From: Cryptomeria japonica
Taxonomy: Eukaryota; Streptophyta; Pinopsida; Cupressales; Cupressaceae
Assembly (NCBI RefSeq): GCF_030272615.1
Contig: NC_081406.1
Span: 188,998,891-189,062,890, forward strand
Direction of reading: 5' to 3'
Length of the DNA: 64,000 nt
The position numbers and the translations under genes are program-made. The notes beneath the pieces were generated by a model. It searched no databases. It was not told the DNA's origin and saw nothing but the letters and a program-made list of their open reading frames with translations. Within the stretch, counting starts at the first letter, position 1. Each line of letters begins with the position of its first letter. This document shows, piece by piece, positions 1-12,759 of this stretch.

Positions 1-502
1 TTGATCAGATCTCAAACATTTGATTTTCTTGCCGGTTTCATTCTCTACCATTGCCTTGTATATCTTGAATCTTCCAAAAGCTTCTTATTTTTCCCTGAGA
101 AAAGTAACCCAACACATTCTAGAATAATCATCAATTATTGGCATAAAGTATCTATCTCCCTGAAGACTCCTTGTTCTTGCTGGACCACATAAATCAATAT
201 GAATTAAATCAAGAATATTATTTGATCTCAGAAATTCTCTTAAATGTTGTTCTAACTTGCTTTTCCATTTGACATTCCTTACATACCAGATTATGAGGTT
301 TCACAATCTTAGGTAAATCCCTTACTGCCTTGGTTGAACTGATCTTTACAATGCAATCAAAATTCACATGATAGAGTCTTTTATGCCATAACCAACTTTC
401 ATCAATCTGAGCAATCAAACATGTCTTATCATTGGTATTCAAGTGAAAGATATTACCTTTAGTTGGATTCCCGGTTGCAATCTCCAATCCAGTTTTGTTC
501 AT
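1..502 (-). pseudogene. copia GAG-pre-integrase and integrase start
   Basis: The 218-502 stretch contains 'LWHKRLYHVNFDCIVKIS' and 'CKECQMEKQVRTTF'. These are the HHCC zinc-binding features of the GAG-pre-integrase domain: His at 'WHKRL..H' and paired Cys at 'CKEC'. Below 218 the minus strand continues in pieces with the integrase start ('HIDLCGPARTRS'), cut at the window edge. The intact protein would insert element cDNA. Confidence 0.82.
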
Positions 503-586
503 GATTTTACATTTTCCATTCTTGAATTGTAATTGAAATCATTTTTCCACTAACTGACCAACACTCAAAAGATTATGCTTTAAACC

Positions 587-1368
587 TTAAACATAATAAC
601 CATTGTCAGTATTGTACTTACCATCCAGAGATATAGTGCCTCTTCCTTTGATTAAACAAGATTTGTCATCTCCAAAACTTACTAGACCCCCATGACATTC
701 CCAAAATGATAAGAATTTGCTTTTATCACCAGTCATATGATGTGAGCAACCACTATCAATGATCCATTCATTCTTTCCTTCATTTTTTGCTAATAATGCA
801 TTCTCTACCCATTTGACATTAGATGTTGGTTGATCTTCTTTTAATGCAACAAATGCCCATACACTATCCCCTGGATCTTCATCAGAGTCATCTGTAACAC
901 CTTCATCTACATAGTAACATGACTTATCTCTTTTTTTCTTAAATCTGTATCTCTGATATTCAAGGTTAGGTCTATATGTTCTTTTTGCCTCCTCTCTTAG
1001 TCTTGAATGTCTATCAGGATACCTAGATGCCATATGACCAACTTTATTATAATTAAAACATTTGAAAGGTGTTTTACCTTCATACTTACTTCCTACTAGA
1101 CCTTTATGCATCGCGCTTCAAGTTCTTCATTTTCTCTTCTCATATCTTCAAGTTCTTTTGCTTAAAGTGCTTTCCAATCATATTTGTCAGATGATGATTA
1201 TGATGATGATGCTGATGATGATGCTTTGAAGGCTATATCAGTCTTGACTCTAGCAATAGGACTAAATTCATCAAGCTCAAATGTTGAAAGTTTTCCAACC
1301 AAAGTATCTCTAGAAAATGATGTATTAGGCATTGTTCTCAACTCATTAATAGCTATCACTTTCATTTT
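587..1368 (-). pseudogene. copia gag C-terminus, zinc knuckle and protease
   Basis: The upper part (1368-1112, two frames) encodes a low-complexity Ser/Asp-rich linker followed by a charged helix ('ELEDMRRENEELEAR'). The 587-1111 part carries a degenerate knuckle, 'CFNYNKVGHMASRYPD', where Cys4 and Cys14 of the CCHC pattern are replaced by Tyr. An aspartic protease follows, with the active-site motif 'WIIDSGCSHHMTG' and a 'GLVSFGDDKS' flap region. The protease would cut the copia polyprotein. The knuckle changes and the frame break near 1112 indicate loss of function. Confidence 0.85.
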
Positions 1369-1869
1369 CTAAGCCGGTGGCAAAGCTCTTAAAACTTTAG
1401 AAATAATTTCATCTTCACTTAAAGATCCTCCACAATATTGTATTCCTAAAATAATTTCATTAACTCTTTCCATAAATGCAGAAATTCTTTCATCGTCTTC
1501 CATTTTTAAATTTTCATACCTGACCTGATAACATTCCAATTTTGCAATTTTGACAATGGAATCTCCTTCATTCAATGTTTCCAGTTTATGCCAAATAGTG
1601 TTTGCAGTAGATTTGTTTGATAATCCCATGATTTTATGATTTGATAATCTACGTAGAAGTGCTTCTCTTGCTTTGCAATCATTCTCCAAGTCTTTAGCCA
1701 AGGTCACTGGATTAGGGTTATTCGGAGTAGGAGCAACATACCCATTCTTTGTAACATCCCATATATCTCTTCCAATGCAGTTCAGATGTGTTTCCATTAT
1801 GATCTTCCATATACCATAGTTAGTTCCATCAAGTTTGGGACTGTCCTTCCTGAAGATATTTGCTGCCAT
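1369..1869 (-). pseudogene. copia gag, N-terminal half (UBN2-like)
   Basis: An open stretch of 166 codons starts with ATG at 1869. It has the copia gag opening, with a 'KLDGTNYGIWK' core near residues 12-22, then a long alpha-helical region with 'SNKSTANTIWHKLETL' around residues 83-98 and 'DDERISAFMERVNEII' near 125-140. This is the capsid-like part that packages element RNA. The start sits 44 bases inside the primer binding site, as expected. The frame then shifts into the region below 1369, so the polyprotein is broken. Confidence 0.85.
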
Positions 1870-1912
1870 AGGATCTCCTCAAACTATTAGGCTTCTGCAA
1901 AAAGAGGACTAG

Positions 1913-1924
1913 GCTCTTATACCA
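1913..1924 (-). promoter_or_regulatory. primer binding site (tRNA-Met type) of left copia element
   Basis: The minus strand reads TGGTATAAGAGC, one base from the usual plant copia PBS TGGTATCAGAGC. It lies two bases inside the LTR end at 1927 and just upstream of the gag ATG. Confidence 0.85.
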
Positions 1925-1926
1925 AT

Positions 1927-3003
1927 TGTTAGGAATAGGGAAGGACAACTGAGAGGGAGGGTGAATCAGTTGTCAATAAATTATAACCCCAAACAAATTA
2001 TTCCAACTTAAAAATCAGTGCCGGTAAAATAGATTAACAGTTATAGCAATGCCGGTACAACTTAATGCATGAAGCATAATGCAAAACACATCCACAACAG
2101 ATGACACAAAGATTATGATGTGGAAACCCTATAAGGGGGAAAACAACGGTGGGAAACCTTACCCACAATCAGATGATACTACTACAGATAGTAAGTGAAT
2201 ATAATAATGGGGTCTGCACATGCAGAAAGGCGAACCGCTTAGAGCTCACTGCTCAATCACAAAATAGGAGTCACACCGACTACAATTAGATGGTTAAATC
2301 TAGTAACAATGCACTGCTTTAGTATAGCATCTATAATGCTGGATTCAATATCGGTTTAAGCTCTGACCATGAGTGCCAAACACCTTCATAACCTTTCGTT
2401 CAAGCTTCAGATAATATCCGCGTGATTCGCACAAGGGTCTTCTTATTTTTTCTCTTCACAATGATCTTCAATATTCACACACACTCATATATTTCTTCCA
2501 AATAAGATCTTACAATTATTTATACAAAACATAAGACCTCATGATTAGGTCGGCTCCCTAGAGATATTACATTTACAAAATAAGTCTTGATGCAATACAA
2601 TATGTCGGCCTCAATACATTTACACATTATCCAATCAATAAACCATTTCAAAAATGTGTCGTGATGATTTGGAACATGATAGCTTGTACTAGTCCATAAC
2701 CTAGACCTATCTGTCGGTAAAGGCAAATATGTGAACCCGATTAGTCCAATAATCAAAACACCAAATGTGAACATCCAATCCATGTCTTTGATATAACCAA
2801 ATGATCTCCAAATGATAACAAGTCATCATTAACTTCCTGAGTTGCTGGTGAAACATATACCGGTGACTGTGCATAAGCCAATATCCATGTCGGGACCACA
2901 ATGTGCCAATTCAACAACAAACCAATATAACCAGAGTGCCAAATCAACAATGCAGACCTCCAAAAAGTTAAGTGTTGACATCAATGACAAAACCAATGCA
3001 ACA
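1927..3003 (-). repeat. 5' LTR of the left Ty1-copia element
   Basis: On the plus strand the repeat starts TGTTAGGAATAGG next to the PBS. Its far end is placed at ...AATGCAACA (3003), because the minus strand there begins TGTTGCATTGG and runs into a 'GTCATTGATGTCAAC' block like the one at the start of the LTR near 60542. The gag-side boundary is firm; the outer boundary is an inference because no partner LTR is in view. ORFs inside it (2520-3120) are not genes. Confidence 0.6.
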
Positions 3004-4410
3004 CATGACGAAGTCATCCATAATACCAATAGATTAATTTCAACAAATATCAAAAAATGCCATGTAGGTCAATGGATTATAAACAATACAAAATATGAAA
3101 CTTTTAGAAGTAAAGCATAAATAGTTTCAAATTTATGACCTATTTAAAGGTCGATTATCAATATAGATCTTGTGGCCTCCTATTAATAACAAGGGTTCAT
3201 CTACTTTGTATCATTTATAATGAGGGTGTGGGGGTTTGTGTACCCCACATAAGATCCGCCTTATTTAAAAATTAATAAATAAATAATTATAATAATTTTT
3301 TGTACTTGTGTTAATGTTAACTCATACTAACTACCATGATGGATGGGGTGTAACTCATCATACCTACTTGAATATCAATCATACACGTAAATCATGAATA
3401 CATAGTTAATTAACAAAAAAATATAAATGTACGTTAAAAATGAATAAATGAAATATAAATAATAACTATTCAAACCTATTAAAATAGGTTAACCTAGACT
3501 AGTGATGCAATTGTATTATTCTAACATTGTTAAATCCATCTAAACATATATACTCTTATCATAGTATTAAAAAATACCTCCACTTATGAATAAATGATGT
3601 AATAAAGCTTGGGTTATATTGTTTCTAGAGTTCATGGACTTTATAGATAAGGAACTTGAATTGACTATGTAAAGATAAGGTCCACACCACTCACTCTTTT
3701 TCTTTAAAAAGAAGTACGTTTTTATAATAATATGAATTTATTGAAAGCTTTTAAGTATAATTTAGCTATTAGTTGTAGTGCATCGAATAATATGTTGTCT
3801 TATAAAAAGTCGATTTTAGCTTTTGAGTCAATCTTTATTGATCTATATTTTTTGAATAGTGGTTCACAAGAATTCATTTCTCATAAATATAAATGACCTC
3901 TTTGATTCTATTTACATTTAGGTAATGTTTATATAAAGATAGATAACTCCTTAAGAAATCTTAATGTTTAATACATACAAACATAACTTAAATACAATGA
4001 TAATAAATATTGTATTCATACTTATAAATACTCGAATCTTCTAAACTACTAATCATAAAATATAAATTTCTAATAATTAAAATAAAAACTACACAATTAA
4101 ATCTGAATAAAAAATCATATAATCTTTCTATTTTTTAATATAAACCTATTTCCTTCATATCTTAAGAGAGTATCTATTTCCACCCATTTTCACTATTTAT
4201 GTGGGAAATTAAGAAAGACTTTTTTTCTTCATATATTGAAAAATGCAATAAAATTTAAAAAAGACAAACATTGGAAGAGACTAAATTTTCATGAGAGATG
4301 ACAAGTTCCAATTTTTCGTACACAAATGTTTTTTCACATGCTTTTTGCAAGCACAAATAAAAAAAACAAGTTATTTTCAAAAGAAGAAGAATTCAATTAG
4401 GTAATAACTT
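3004..4410. other. AT-rich intergenic DNA, no gene seen
   Basis: Strongly AT-rich sequence with short A and T runs. I see no ORF with family character, no RNA gene and no terminal repeats. Confidence 0.6.
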
Positions 4411-4440
4411 CTTTTTCCGCGTATGTAACGTGGGATCGAT
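4411..4440 (+). promoter_or_regulatory. putative JAZ-A promoter block with ACGTG core
   Basis: This stretch (TTCCGCGTATGTAACGTGGG) resembles the block duplicated upstream of JAZ-B (TTTTGCGGTACGTGGGAATC at 39173-39276). Each lies roughly 170-300 bases before the presumed start codon. The shared core ACGTGGG is a bZIP/bHLH-type (ABRE/G-box-like) core. Conservation between the two promoters is the evidence; binding is inference. Confidence 0.4.
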
Positions 4441-4710
4441 GGTGAATGATCGAAAAAATCGGTTTCCCTGCACATTTTAAAATTCCAGCAACACGTTTTC
4501 TCTTACTCTCAACTACTTTAAAAATTCACACATTGTACAAATTTCTCAAAAGGCAATGCCCAGAAGCAACGAGGAAATAGAACTAGTTTGCTTCCAGGAA
4601 AAAAATGGCCCAGTTTTTTGGATTTTAAATTCTCTCACAGACCACCAAATCCTGTAAACGGATTACCAGTACGTAGAATAACTCTAAAATCCTCTAATTG
4701 TTTGATAATT

Positions 4711-5955
4711 ATGGGAGCCTCCAATCCAGCAGCTCAGTTGAGTGTGGATCTCTCTTCTTGTAGTGCTAAAAGTTGTAGTTTAAGGTTTCAATGAGTTTCA
4801 TAGTTCTATGATTTATAATTTATGAGGTCATCGCTGTTGTTTTTGAATTGGATTGGATTGTGTGATATTTTATATCAATCTTTCAGATCACATTCTATGA
4901 TCTATCATCACGATATTAGAGAGTTCAAGAAGATAAAAAATAGTTAGTTGTAAATCAAGATTGACTCCTTGAATTGCAATTAACCATCTTTTGATATCCT
5001 TGACCTCTCTAACGTCTTGATGATAGATCTTAGAATGTGATTTGAAACATTGATTAGAAAATCTTACACAATCGAATTCAAATTTTCTTGCTCATAAAAT
5101 TACTATTCATATTTCACAAATTTTTTATATTGAGCCAGAAGATTGATATTGACCAGTACATATAATTGTTTTTAAAGGTCTGGAGCATCTGCCGTTGCAG
5201 GCAAGCAACACCCTTCTACCCAGATGACGATTTTCTATGAGGGAACTGTGAATGTTTATGATGATATTCCTCCAGATAAGGTACGTCTGTTCTAAGGTTT
5301 GCATGCCATTTTCATGGGTGGAATTAAGTTTTTTTTGCATGTTGTAGATTGGTTTCATGACGTAAGTTTTTTTTTGCATGTTGTAGATTAGTTTTATGAC
5401 GTAAGTTGGATTTCAGGCACAGGCCATTCTAATGCTCGCAGGTGGTAAGATGCAAAGCAATTGTGGGTTAATGCGTCCTCCACTCACAAAATCAGTCCCT
5501 TTAATGAATTACAGCCACTCCATTCCAAAAGTCTCAGGTAAGAAGTTAAGCCATATAGCTAAAAAAAAATTCAAGAATTGGGATATAAAAACAGAAACAG
5601 TCATTCAGTCTTTAAGATGCATCAATATATAAGTTATAGTATAAGAATAACTTGAGTATTGATATATCTTAGAGACTGGTTACCCATTTCTTATAAATTA
5701 ATATCTCACAGAAAGAAATGATTTGATAAACATAATTTTAGTGAACATCAGATCTTCAGCTTGAGAGGAAGAATTCTCTACAACGTTTTCTCCAGAAGCG
5801 AAAGGAGAGGTATGACTGACTTTAAAATTTTTGTTTCTTGATAGTTTGAAAATACTAGAAAATCTTTAAAAAAATATTGTGTAATGTAATCCTATGGCTG
5901 TGCATATAGGCAAAGGGCAAAAGCTCCACATGCAACACAAGGAAGGGCAAGCTAA
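4711..5955 (+). CDS. TIFY/JAZ-like protein, copy A (5 exons modelled)
   Basis: JAZ proteins are nuclear repressors of jasmonate-responsive transcription. Exons by splice sites and phase: 4711-4784, 5178-5280, 5417-5537, 5752-5809, 5910-5955, totalling 402 nt or 133 residues. Exon 2 encodes the TIFY core 'MTIFYEGTVNVYDDIP', exon 3 continues 'DKAQAILMLA', and exon 4 holds the Jas motif 'RKNSLQRFLQKRKER'. A 100-bp Jas intron then separates off the X5PY part. All introns are GT-AG and phases join correctly. The start is uncertain: ATG 4711 is the first Met in the exon-1 frame, the frame stays open upstream to 4588, and a separate short ORF begins at 4556, so an N-terminal exon may be missed. The degron is divergent (LQLER for LPIAR) and the C-terminal PY is PH. 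Intron 2 carries an imperfect tandem duplication (5327-5406). It may be functional or early in decay. Confidence 0.82.
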
Positions 5956-8900
5956 ATGGAGTTGATTAAACACTGAAATAAATCATTGGATGAGTTGTAT
6001 ACTCCCGTTGTTTAATGTTCTTGTCAATGAATGCCCATGGCTACTATTCTAAAGTTTTATAAGCTTGCTTGGTAAATATCAAATTTTGCTGAGAAACAAG
6101 CTCAGAGAAAGTTTTGATGGTCTTTTAGCTCACAATGAAGTTTTAAGTTTGGTGAAATGTTGTATAATGTTGTTTTTTTAATTCCTTGCTTATCAATCAA
6201 GCTACGCTTGCTTTGAGCAAACTGCAAATTAATAAGGTGGTTATTGTGGTAAAGCATAATTTTGTCTTGTGTTTTCACATCTTTCACGTTGCATGACTTT
6301 TGAAGAAAGGCACTGGATTCAATGATACATTTCTAACTTTTATTTGAAGAGATTGTAAGTTATTTTTCTCATTTGCAGTCAGGTTGATGTGTAATGTGTC
6401 CCACAAAAAGTTTTGATCAAATAAAGGGTCTGAATCCATAAGAATAATAGTTATAGAGGCAAAAGGGACTAGCCTCATCAGGAGTGAGGTTAGGAAAACT
6501 AAACTAAAACATTCAATGCTTTTGATTGGAGCATAGAAATGGCGAGAATAAGAGTTTCAACTCTAAACTAATAACTATTCTTTCAGGACACAAGAAAGAG
6601 AGTGAGAAGAGGTAGGATCTTTCCTCTTTCTAAGAACAACAACCCAAACAATACTAGCATCCAAGGTCTTACAAAGAAGGGGAAACAAGAGGTGATCCCT
6701 ACCCTACTTACTTTTGGGAAGATAACCAACATATGCATTCGGAACATCAGGATGAAAGCCAAGGGAATCATTGTCCACAATAGAAGGCTAGAACTAAACA
6801 GAAGCAATCAGAGAAGATGTGAACATGTTATGGATTGAATTTGATTAACATTTAAAATTGCAATAAAAATTGTATGTGGGTATGTGTCTATTTTATATAA
6901 ATAAAGAGGTAGATACTATAATGTGTATGCATATTTATCTATTTATATAACTAGAGAGACGGATACATATAATGTATATATAATGTATAAATGTATATGT
7001 GTATACATGTTTATACATGTTTATACATGTATACTATAATTATAGATACATTAACTTGTATATATGTATGTATCTATATTTATATAACAAAACTCTATAT
7101 TTCATATACTTATTTTTGTTGACTATTTTTAATGATACTTATATTTTGTCAAATAGTACAGAATGATTTTAATATTAAAATGTCCACATGATTAAAATCA
7201 ACTATATTACTAAAAATATATGTTTGAGTATAAACACTTTAAGATATAATATAAAAAGAAAATTGCATGTTTTTTCAACTTCATAAAACATTCTCAACTT
7301 ATGACTTTAAATAATTTAAAATCTACATTTATAATACATATCTTAAAACCTATCAAAAAAATTATTTCTTAAAGAATTATAATGTTACATATGAAATTTT
7401 ATTTATATAAACTAAAATGAAGTTCTTTATATTATATTCAAAATACTTATTTCTTTTATGTTACATTAGATTATTGAATAATTTATTTTAAAATATAATT
7501 ATATAGATTAAAAAATCATATGTAATTAATTTTGAAATAAAAAATAATGTGCCACATTCTAAAAGTTTATTCATTTTATTACTATTTTTTCTTATACTTA
7601 ATTGTTATTTATTAAATTTAAAATTCTTTTAAGTAAGATTCTCATAACTTACAATATTATTTGACGATGGAAAAGATCATAATTTGGAATGTAGCTTACA
7701 ATTTTCATTACTCTAAAGAGTGATGGATGATAGCATCAAAGGAATAAATTTATACCCTCAAACCACTAATAATTATTTTGAATTTTTCTTTTTCTTGAGA
7801 AATAGTTGACTTATATTTTGAAATGTGTAGGTTTGATGTTAAGCATGAAATAATTTTATGCATGTCTTATTTATCTCTATATTAGACTTAGTATTAAAAA
7901 CTAAATGATGGAGTCAATGGTTTTATTAGCTCATAGTTTTGAGACACATAGTTTTTCTAATATCATAGTTGTATTTGTGTGAGTTTGAATTTATAAAAAT
8001 TATGTTTAGTGGGTGGGGTTGGCTGGTTAGCTATCATAACATATGGGGTTGACTATGATTTCTATCGAGCTCTTTTGTGGAGTACATAACTGAATCATGA
8101 CATGAGATGTGTTGTTGCATGGTTTTCTATTATGCTTGTATGCACGGAGATTTTTTTGGAGGAGCTTGGTATTTCATAAGTATCCATGGAGACTTTGTAA
8201 GTGTATTGTAATATTTCATTGTTTAATAATACATTAACAATTTGAGTATGAACACTTTTTGAGGTTTATTTTTCCTCTTGAAAGTTTTCTCATAGTATAT
8301 ATTCCATAATTGTATGTAATTTCTTTTATCCTAGCATTATGGATATTATATAAAGTTGTGGGCATGATTTTATCTCACAGGGTTATGTAGGAAATTGTTT
8401 GATCAACTTGGTAAATGATACCAAATCTATGATTATGGTCGAGGACTGTGAGAGATCCTTATTTTTTTAACCCTTGTTTGAGTCAATCAGATACAAAATT
8501 GAAGGCATGACAATGTTTAAAAATATTTTAAATTTATAAAGATATAAGTTATATTGTGCAAGTTGTCAAATTTTTAGAGTTGGGATTCAAGCTTTGCAAA
8601 TCTATAGTTAGATTTTTAGACCTAGTGCTTGAAAAACATTTAGTTAAAATATTTTTCCGTGGTGATCACCATGAAAGTTTTGTGAATGAAGTTTTAGAAA
8701 TGACTTCATGTGAAAAAGATAGACCTCGTAGTTATTGGATCCAAGAGGACCAAGAGATGAAAATGACATAAAATTTGACTTACTTGGGTCACTAAGGCCT
8801 AAGAGAAAAAGTGGTCTCATTCTCGATCATATGACCACATAGTGACAAATTACAAAGTAGAAAATATAAAAAATAATACCCTACACAAAAATTTATAAAT

Positions 8901-10092
8901 AATAGCAAAAATATTATGAAGGGGCATATGGAGTTTGCAAATCCTTATACCTCTTGATATCCTACTGATAGAGGTGTGCTAGACTACAATGATGTCAAAA
9001 ATTAAGCCACATGGGTTTATCAACCTCTATTCGAAGCTATTCAACCCCCAATTGATAGTATCATGTGGTAGTCAGCCTTTGGATACTAATTAGGTGGGGC
9101 CTAACACAACTTTGTAGGCTCAAAACTTTAAAAGAATTAAAATTTTGAAATTTTAACATATTTAAAAACCCTATAAAGTTTTTCACCACTAACCCTACAC
9201 CACCCAAGTGCTACTCCTTATGAACTAATAATGTTAGGATTACATTAACACTATGAAAACTACACAAATAGGTCTTTCTAGTCCTTTTATCCCTCGGATC
9301 ACATTTTCTTTCAAGGAGCATAACTTTCACATATTGTATCAAATCTTTAAATTCTTATAATCATAAAAATCTCTCTAATAACTATAAAATGGTATAGGTT
9401 TGTTCTTAGACTTTATTTTTTGTGTTATAATTTAGTTTTTAAAGTCAATAATGATCTAGAATAGTTAACATGTATATTGTATGAAATTTTTAACTTATTG
9501 GATGAGTAGAAAGAGGTTTTGTAGTTATTTTAGTATATATCAGAACCTTAAATATTAGGGTGTGATTGTGTAAGCGTCTAAATATATTGGTGAGTGAAAA
9601 CTTGAGGAAGTGAAAGTTTTGATGAGAATAATATGATGGTATAGAATATTAGAAAATTTGGTACTACATGTTATAGGCTTATAGATATTTTTAAAGTGTT
9701 TATATTGATGGAGATGGATACACAATTTGTTTTCTAGTTGGGGAAATAGTTGATAAACATTTGAGACTTGAATTCTTCATTTAGTGAGAGTTTAGTATAG
9801 GTACAATGATTGTAATGATTATTTTGTCATGAGTATTCATATGTATTTAAGCACCAACACAACATGATAATGTATATGGTAGATATGTTATGATACATTG
9901 AATGATTCATTATTATATTTGGTGGTGTATTTCAATTTTAGGAGGTTATTCTTATATCTTCTACACTTGTTTCCTTACTTGCAAATAGTTAATGAGAAAT
10001 TATGGATTTGTTTGGAAATCAAATTTGTAAGCTAGTGTTCAAGTCTTGAGATATACAAGTTATCTTCTTTGTTTTCTTGGTTTGTAGCTTAT
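5956..10092. other. AT-rich intergenic DNA downstream of JAZ-A
   Basis: No gene is supportable. The ORFs at 6583-6838 and 8556-8771 have no family character. It includes a TATA/TGTATACATG-rich simple-sequence stretch (about 6890-7080), and 7080-7640 is extremely AT-rich. It may contain fully decayed transposons. Confidence 0.6.
6890..7080. repeat. degenerate TA/TGTATACA simple repeat
   Basis: Repeated 'TTTATACATG' units (three near 7001-7030) lie in a run of TATATG/TATGTA variants. This is low-complexity DNA with no coding potential. Confidence 0.6.
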
Positions 10093-10096
10093 TGAT
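10093..10096. repeat. left target-site duplication TGAT
   Basis: TGAT abuts the GGGT terminus and matches TGAT at 15786-15789. Four bases alone could match by chance, but the position is exact at both ends. Confidence 0.6.
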
Positions 10097-10144
10097 GGGT
10101 AAGTGCACAAAGATGGTTGTCAAAAAGGGGGGTATAAGTGGACA
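10097..10144 (+). repeat. left terminal inverted repeat
   Basis: Begins GGGTAAGTGCACAAAGATGG and ends at a GTGGACAC block. It pairs with 15741-15785 with a few mismatches and a short indel in the G-run. Confidence 0.8.
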
Positions 10145-10429
10145 CTTTCTTTCTGAAATCAGGTGAACCTGAACTTGGAGGCAAAATTTAAAAATCATCC
10201 ACTCAAGATATGAAGATAGTCAAAGAACAAATATTGTAGTACTCTGTATCTAGTTTCCAAACTACTAAATTTTTTCAAAATTGGATAAGATTAAGGGGGT
10301 CAAATCCTTCACGCACGAAAAAATGACCCTGATTTTTTCTGAAAAACATAACATGGTGTCTGACGTGCGCATCAAAAAAGTCATAGTTAGATTTAGTATT
10401 TTGACACCCTCCATACCCATTCTTCATGA

Positions 10430-12240
10430 TGTTAGTTTGTGCACATGACGAACCAAATCAATTCTAGCCAATATAGCAACTTTGCATTGCATGCAACTGA
10501 CGGTTTTTGCAGCAGCGAAAAAATGGTACCGATCAAAAATGGCTCTAAGTCATCAAAAACCCAGACAAACCATTGTAGAGGATCCTCACGCGACCCCACG
10601 GGTTCAAACAGATTGGCCATATGTGTTCTGGATTGGAAGAAACAGTCTGTCAAAAGTTGACAATTTTTTGGACTCATCACACTTGAGAGATCACATCGAT
10701 ATGGTATGACTCTCAATGTTTTGGTGCTTTGAGATGCACGATAGGGGCATGCCTCGCACAAAAATTCCCACCCAAACGCGCTCGTGACGTCGATTTGTGC
10801 ACATGACGAACCAAATCAATTCTAGCTAATTAGCAACTTTGCATTGCATGCAACTAATGGTTTTTAAAGCAGGCGAAAAAATGCTACCAATCGAAAATGG
10901 CTCTGACTCATAAAAACCCATGACAAGACATCTAGAGGAGCCTCATGCAACCCCACGGGTTCAAACAGATCGACCATATGTGTCCTAGATTGGAAGAAAT
11001 AGTCTGTCAAAATTTGACAATTTTTTGGACTCATGACACTTGAGAGATCGCATCGGTACGGTATGACTCGATGTTTCGGTACTTTGGGATGCATGAAAGG
11101 GGCATGCCTAGCATAAACCTGCCCACCTGGATGCGCTTGTGATGTCATTTTGTGTACACTATGAACTGAATCAACTCTAACCAATCTAACAACTTTGCAT
11201 TGCATGCAACTAACAGTTTTTGCAATAGGCAAAAAAATGCTACCAATCGAAAATGGTTCTGACTCAACCGAGACAAGCCATTATAGAGGAGCCTCACACG
11301 ACCCCATGGGTTTGAACAGATTGACCATATGTGTCTTGGATTTGAAGGAAAAGTTTGTCAAGTTTTGACAATTTTTTGGACACATGGCACTTGAGAGATC
11401 GCACCGATACGGTATGACTCGACATTCCAACATTTTGGGATGCACGACAAGGGCATGCCTAGCGTAAACCTGCCCACCCAAACACACTCATGACATCGGT
11501 TTGTGCACACGATGAACTGAATCAGTTCTAGCCAATCTGACAACTTTGCATTGTATGCAACTGGCAGTTTTTGCTGCAGGGGAAAAAATGCTACCAATTG
11601 AAAATAGCTTCAACTTGTCAAATACCGAGACAAAATATTGTAGAGGAGCCTCACGTGACCCCATGGGTTCAAATGGATCGACCATATGTGTCCTGGATTT
11701 CAAGAAACAGTCCGTCAAGTTTTGACAATTTTTTGGACTCAGGGCACTTAAGAGACTGCACTGGTATGGTATGACTCTCGACATTCCAGCAATTTGAGAT
11801 GCACAAAAGGAACATTCCTAGCATAAACCTTCCCACCCAAACACACTTGTGATGTCGGTTTGTGCACATGATGAACCGAATCAATTCTAGCCAATCTGAC
11901 AACTTTGCATTGCATGCAACTAGCAGTTTTTGCTGCAGGCGAAAAAATGCTACCAATTGAAAATAGCTCTGACTCGTCAAAAACCACGACAAGCCATTGC
12001 AGAGGAGCCTTACACAACCCCATGAGTTCAAACAAATCGACCATATGTGTCCTGCATTTGAAGAGAAAGTTCGTCAAATTTTGACAATTTTTTGGACTCA
12101 GGGCACTTGAGAGATTGCACCGATATGGTATGACTCTCAACATTCTGGCACTTTGGGATGCACGACAGGGGCATGCCTAGTGTAAACCTGCCCACTTGGA
12201 CGTGCTTGCGATGTTGGGTTGTGCACACGACGAACAAAAT
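10430..12240. repeat. tandem array, about five units of ~357 bp
   Basis: The landmark 'TTGTGCACATGACGAACC' or a close variant recurs near 10435, 10795, 11150, 11500, 11859 and 12219, spacings of 349-360 bases. Each unit also has 'TTTGCATTGCATGCAACT', 'GACAATTTTTTGGACTCA' and 'GGGGCATGCCTAG'. Units differ by scattered substitutions and small indels, so the array is not recent. The unit is richer in GC than the flanks. Overlapping ORFs on both strands are by-products of the periodicity. It lies on the 3' side of the element's gene. Confidence 0.9.
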
Positions 12241-12759
12241 TTTACCATTGCGAGCGTGAGGATGCTCTTGCACCAAACACATATTGTTGTTTATATTCAT
12301 ATTGTCGATTTTTTTTGTTTATATTCATATTGTTGATTACATATGCAAATATTCATTTAAATTTATAAAAGGGCAGCCACCAAATACATCGAATACACAA
12401 TAAATGAACTGAATACAAGGAGTTTTGTAGGGTTAATTCAACATTTTAGAAATTTTATCAAATCATATTCCACGATTGCAATGTTTTATATCATATATTT
12501 TTGTTGTTTATATTCATATTGTTTATTAAATTTATAAAAGGACAACCACAAAATACAACGAATACAAAATAATGAACTCAGTACACATTTATTGGATTGA
12601 ATATCGATATTTATATATATAAAAAAGACATGTCTACCAAGTCAGTACAAGTATTACAAAAATGTGGCATATGCCATGTCCAAATCGATATACAATAAAA
12701 ATGTAGAATATATCTACATGTATTGGTCATTCTATGACCAAAACTAACACTATATGATC

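Larger units (their letters stand above)
1..3003 (-). mobile_element. Ty1-copia retrotransposon, 5' portion, cut by window edge
   Basis: Reading the minus strand from 3003 down to 1 gives, in order, an LTR, a tRNA-Met-type primer binding site, gag, zinc knuckle, protease, GAG-pre-integrase and the start of integrase, which is Ty1-copia order. The reverse transcriptase and second LTR would lie left of base 1, so no target-site duplication can be tested. Frameshifts and stops show the copy is dead. Confidence 0.88.

Noticed and set aside
2520-3120. Overlapping ORFs on both strands
   Set aside because: They lie within or at the edge of the copia LTR, have no family character and overlap each other in different frames.
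4556-4657. 33-codon ORF upstream of JAZ-A ('MPRSNEEIELVCFQ') as an N-terminal exon with an EAR-like motif
   Set aside because: Frame does not join exon 4711-4784 without an unseen splice, and the match to an LxLxL motif is weak.
6583-6838. Opposed ORFs of 74 and 78 codons
   Set aside because: No recognisable domains, and each is the shadow of the other; insufficient evidence for a gene.
10432-12300. Many ORFs of 70-130 codons on both strands
   Set aside because: They repeat with the ~357-bp unit on both strands and in several frames, so they reflect the array, not genes.
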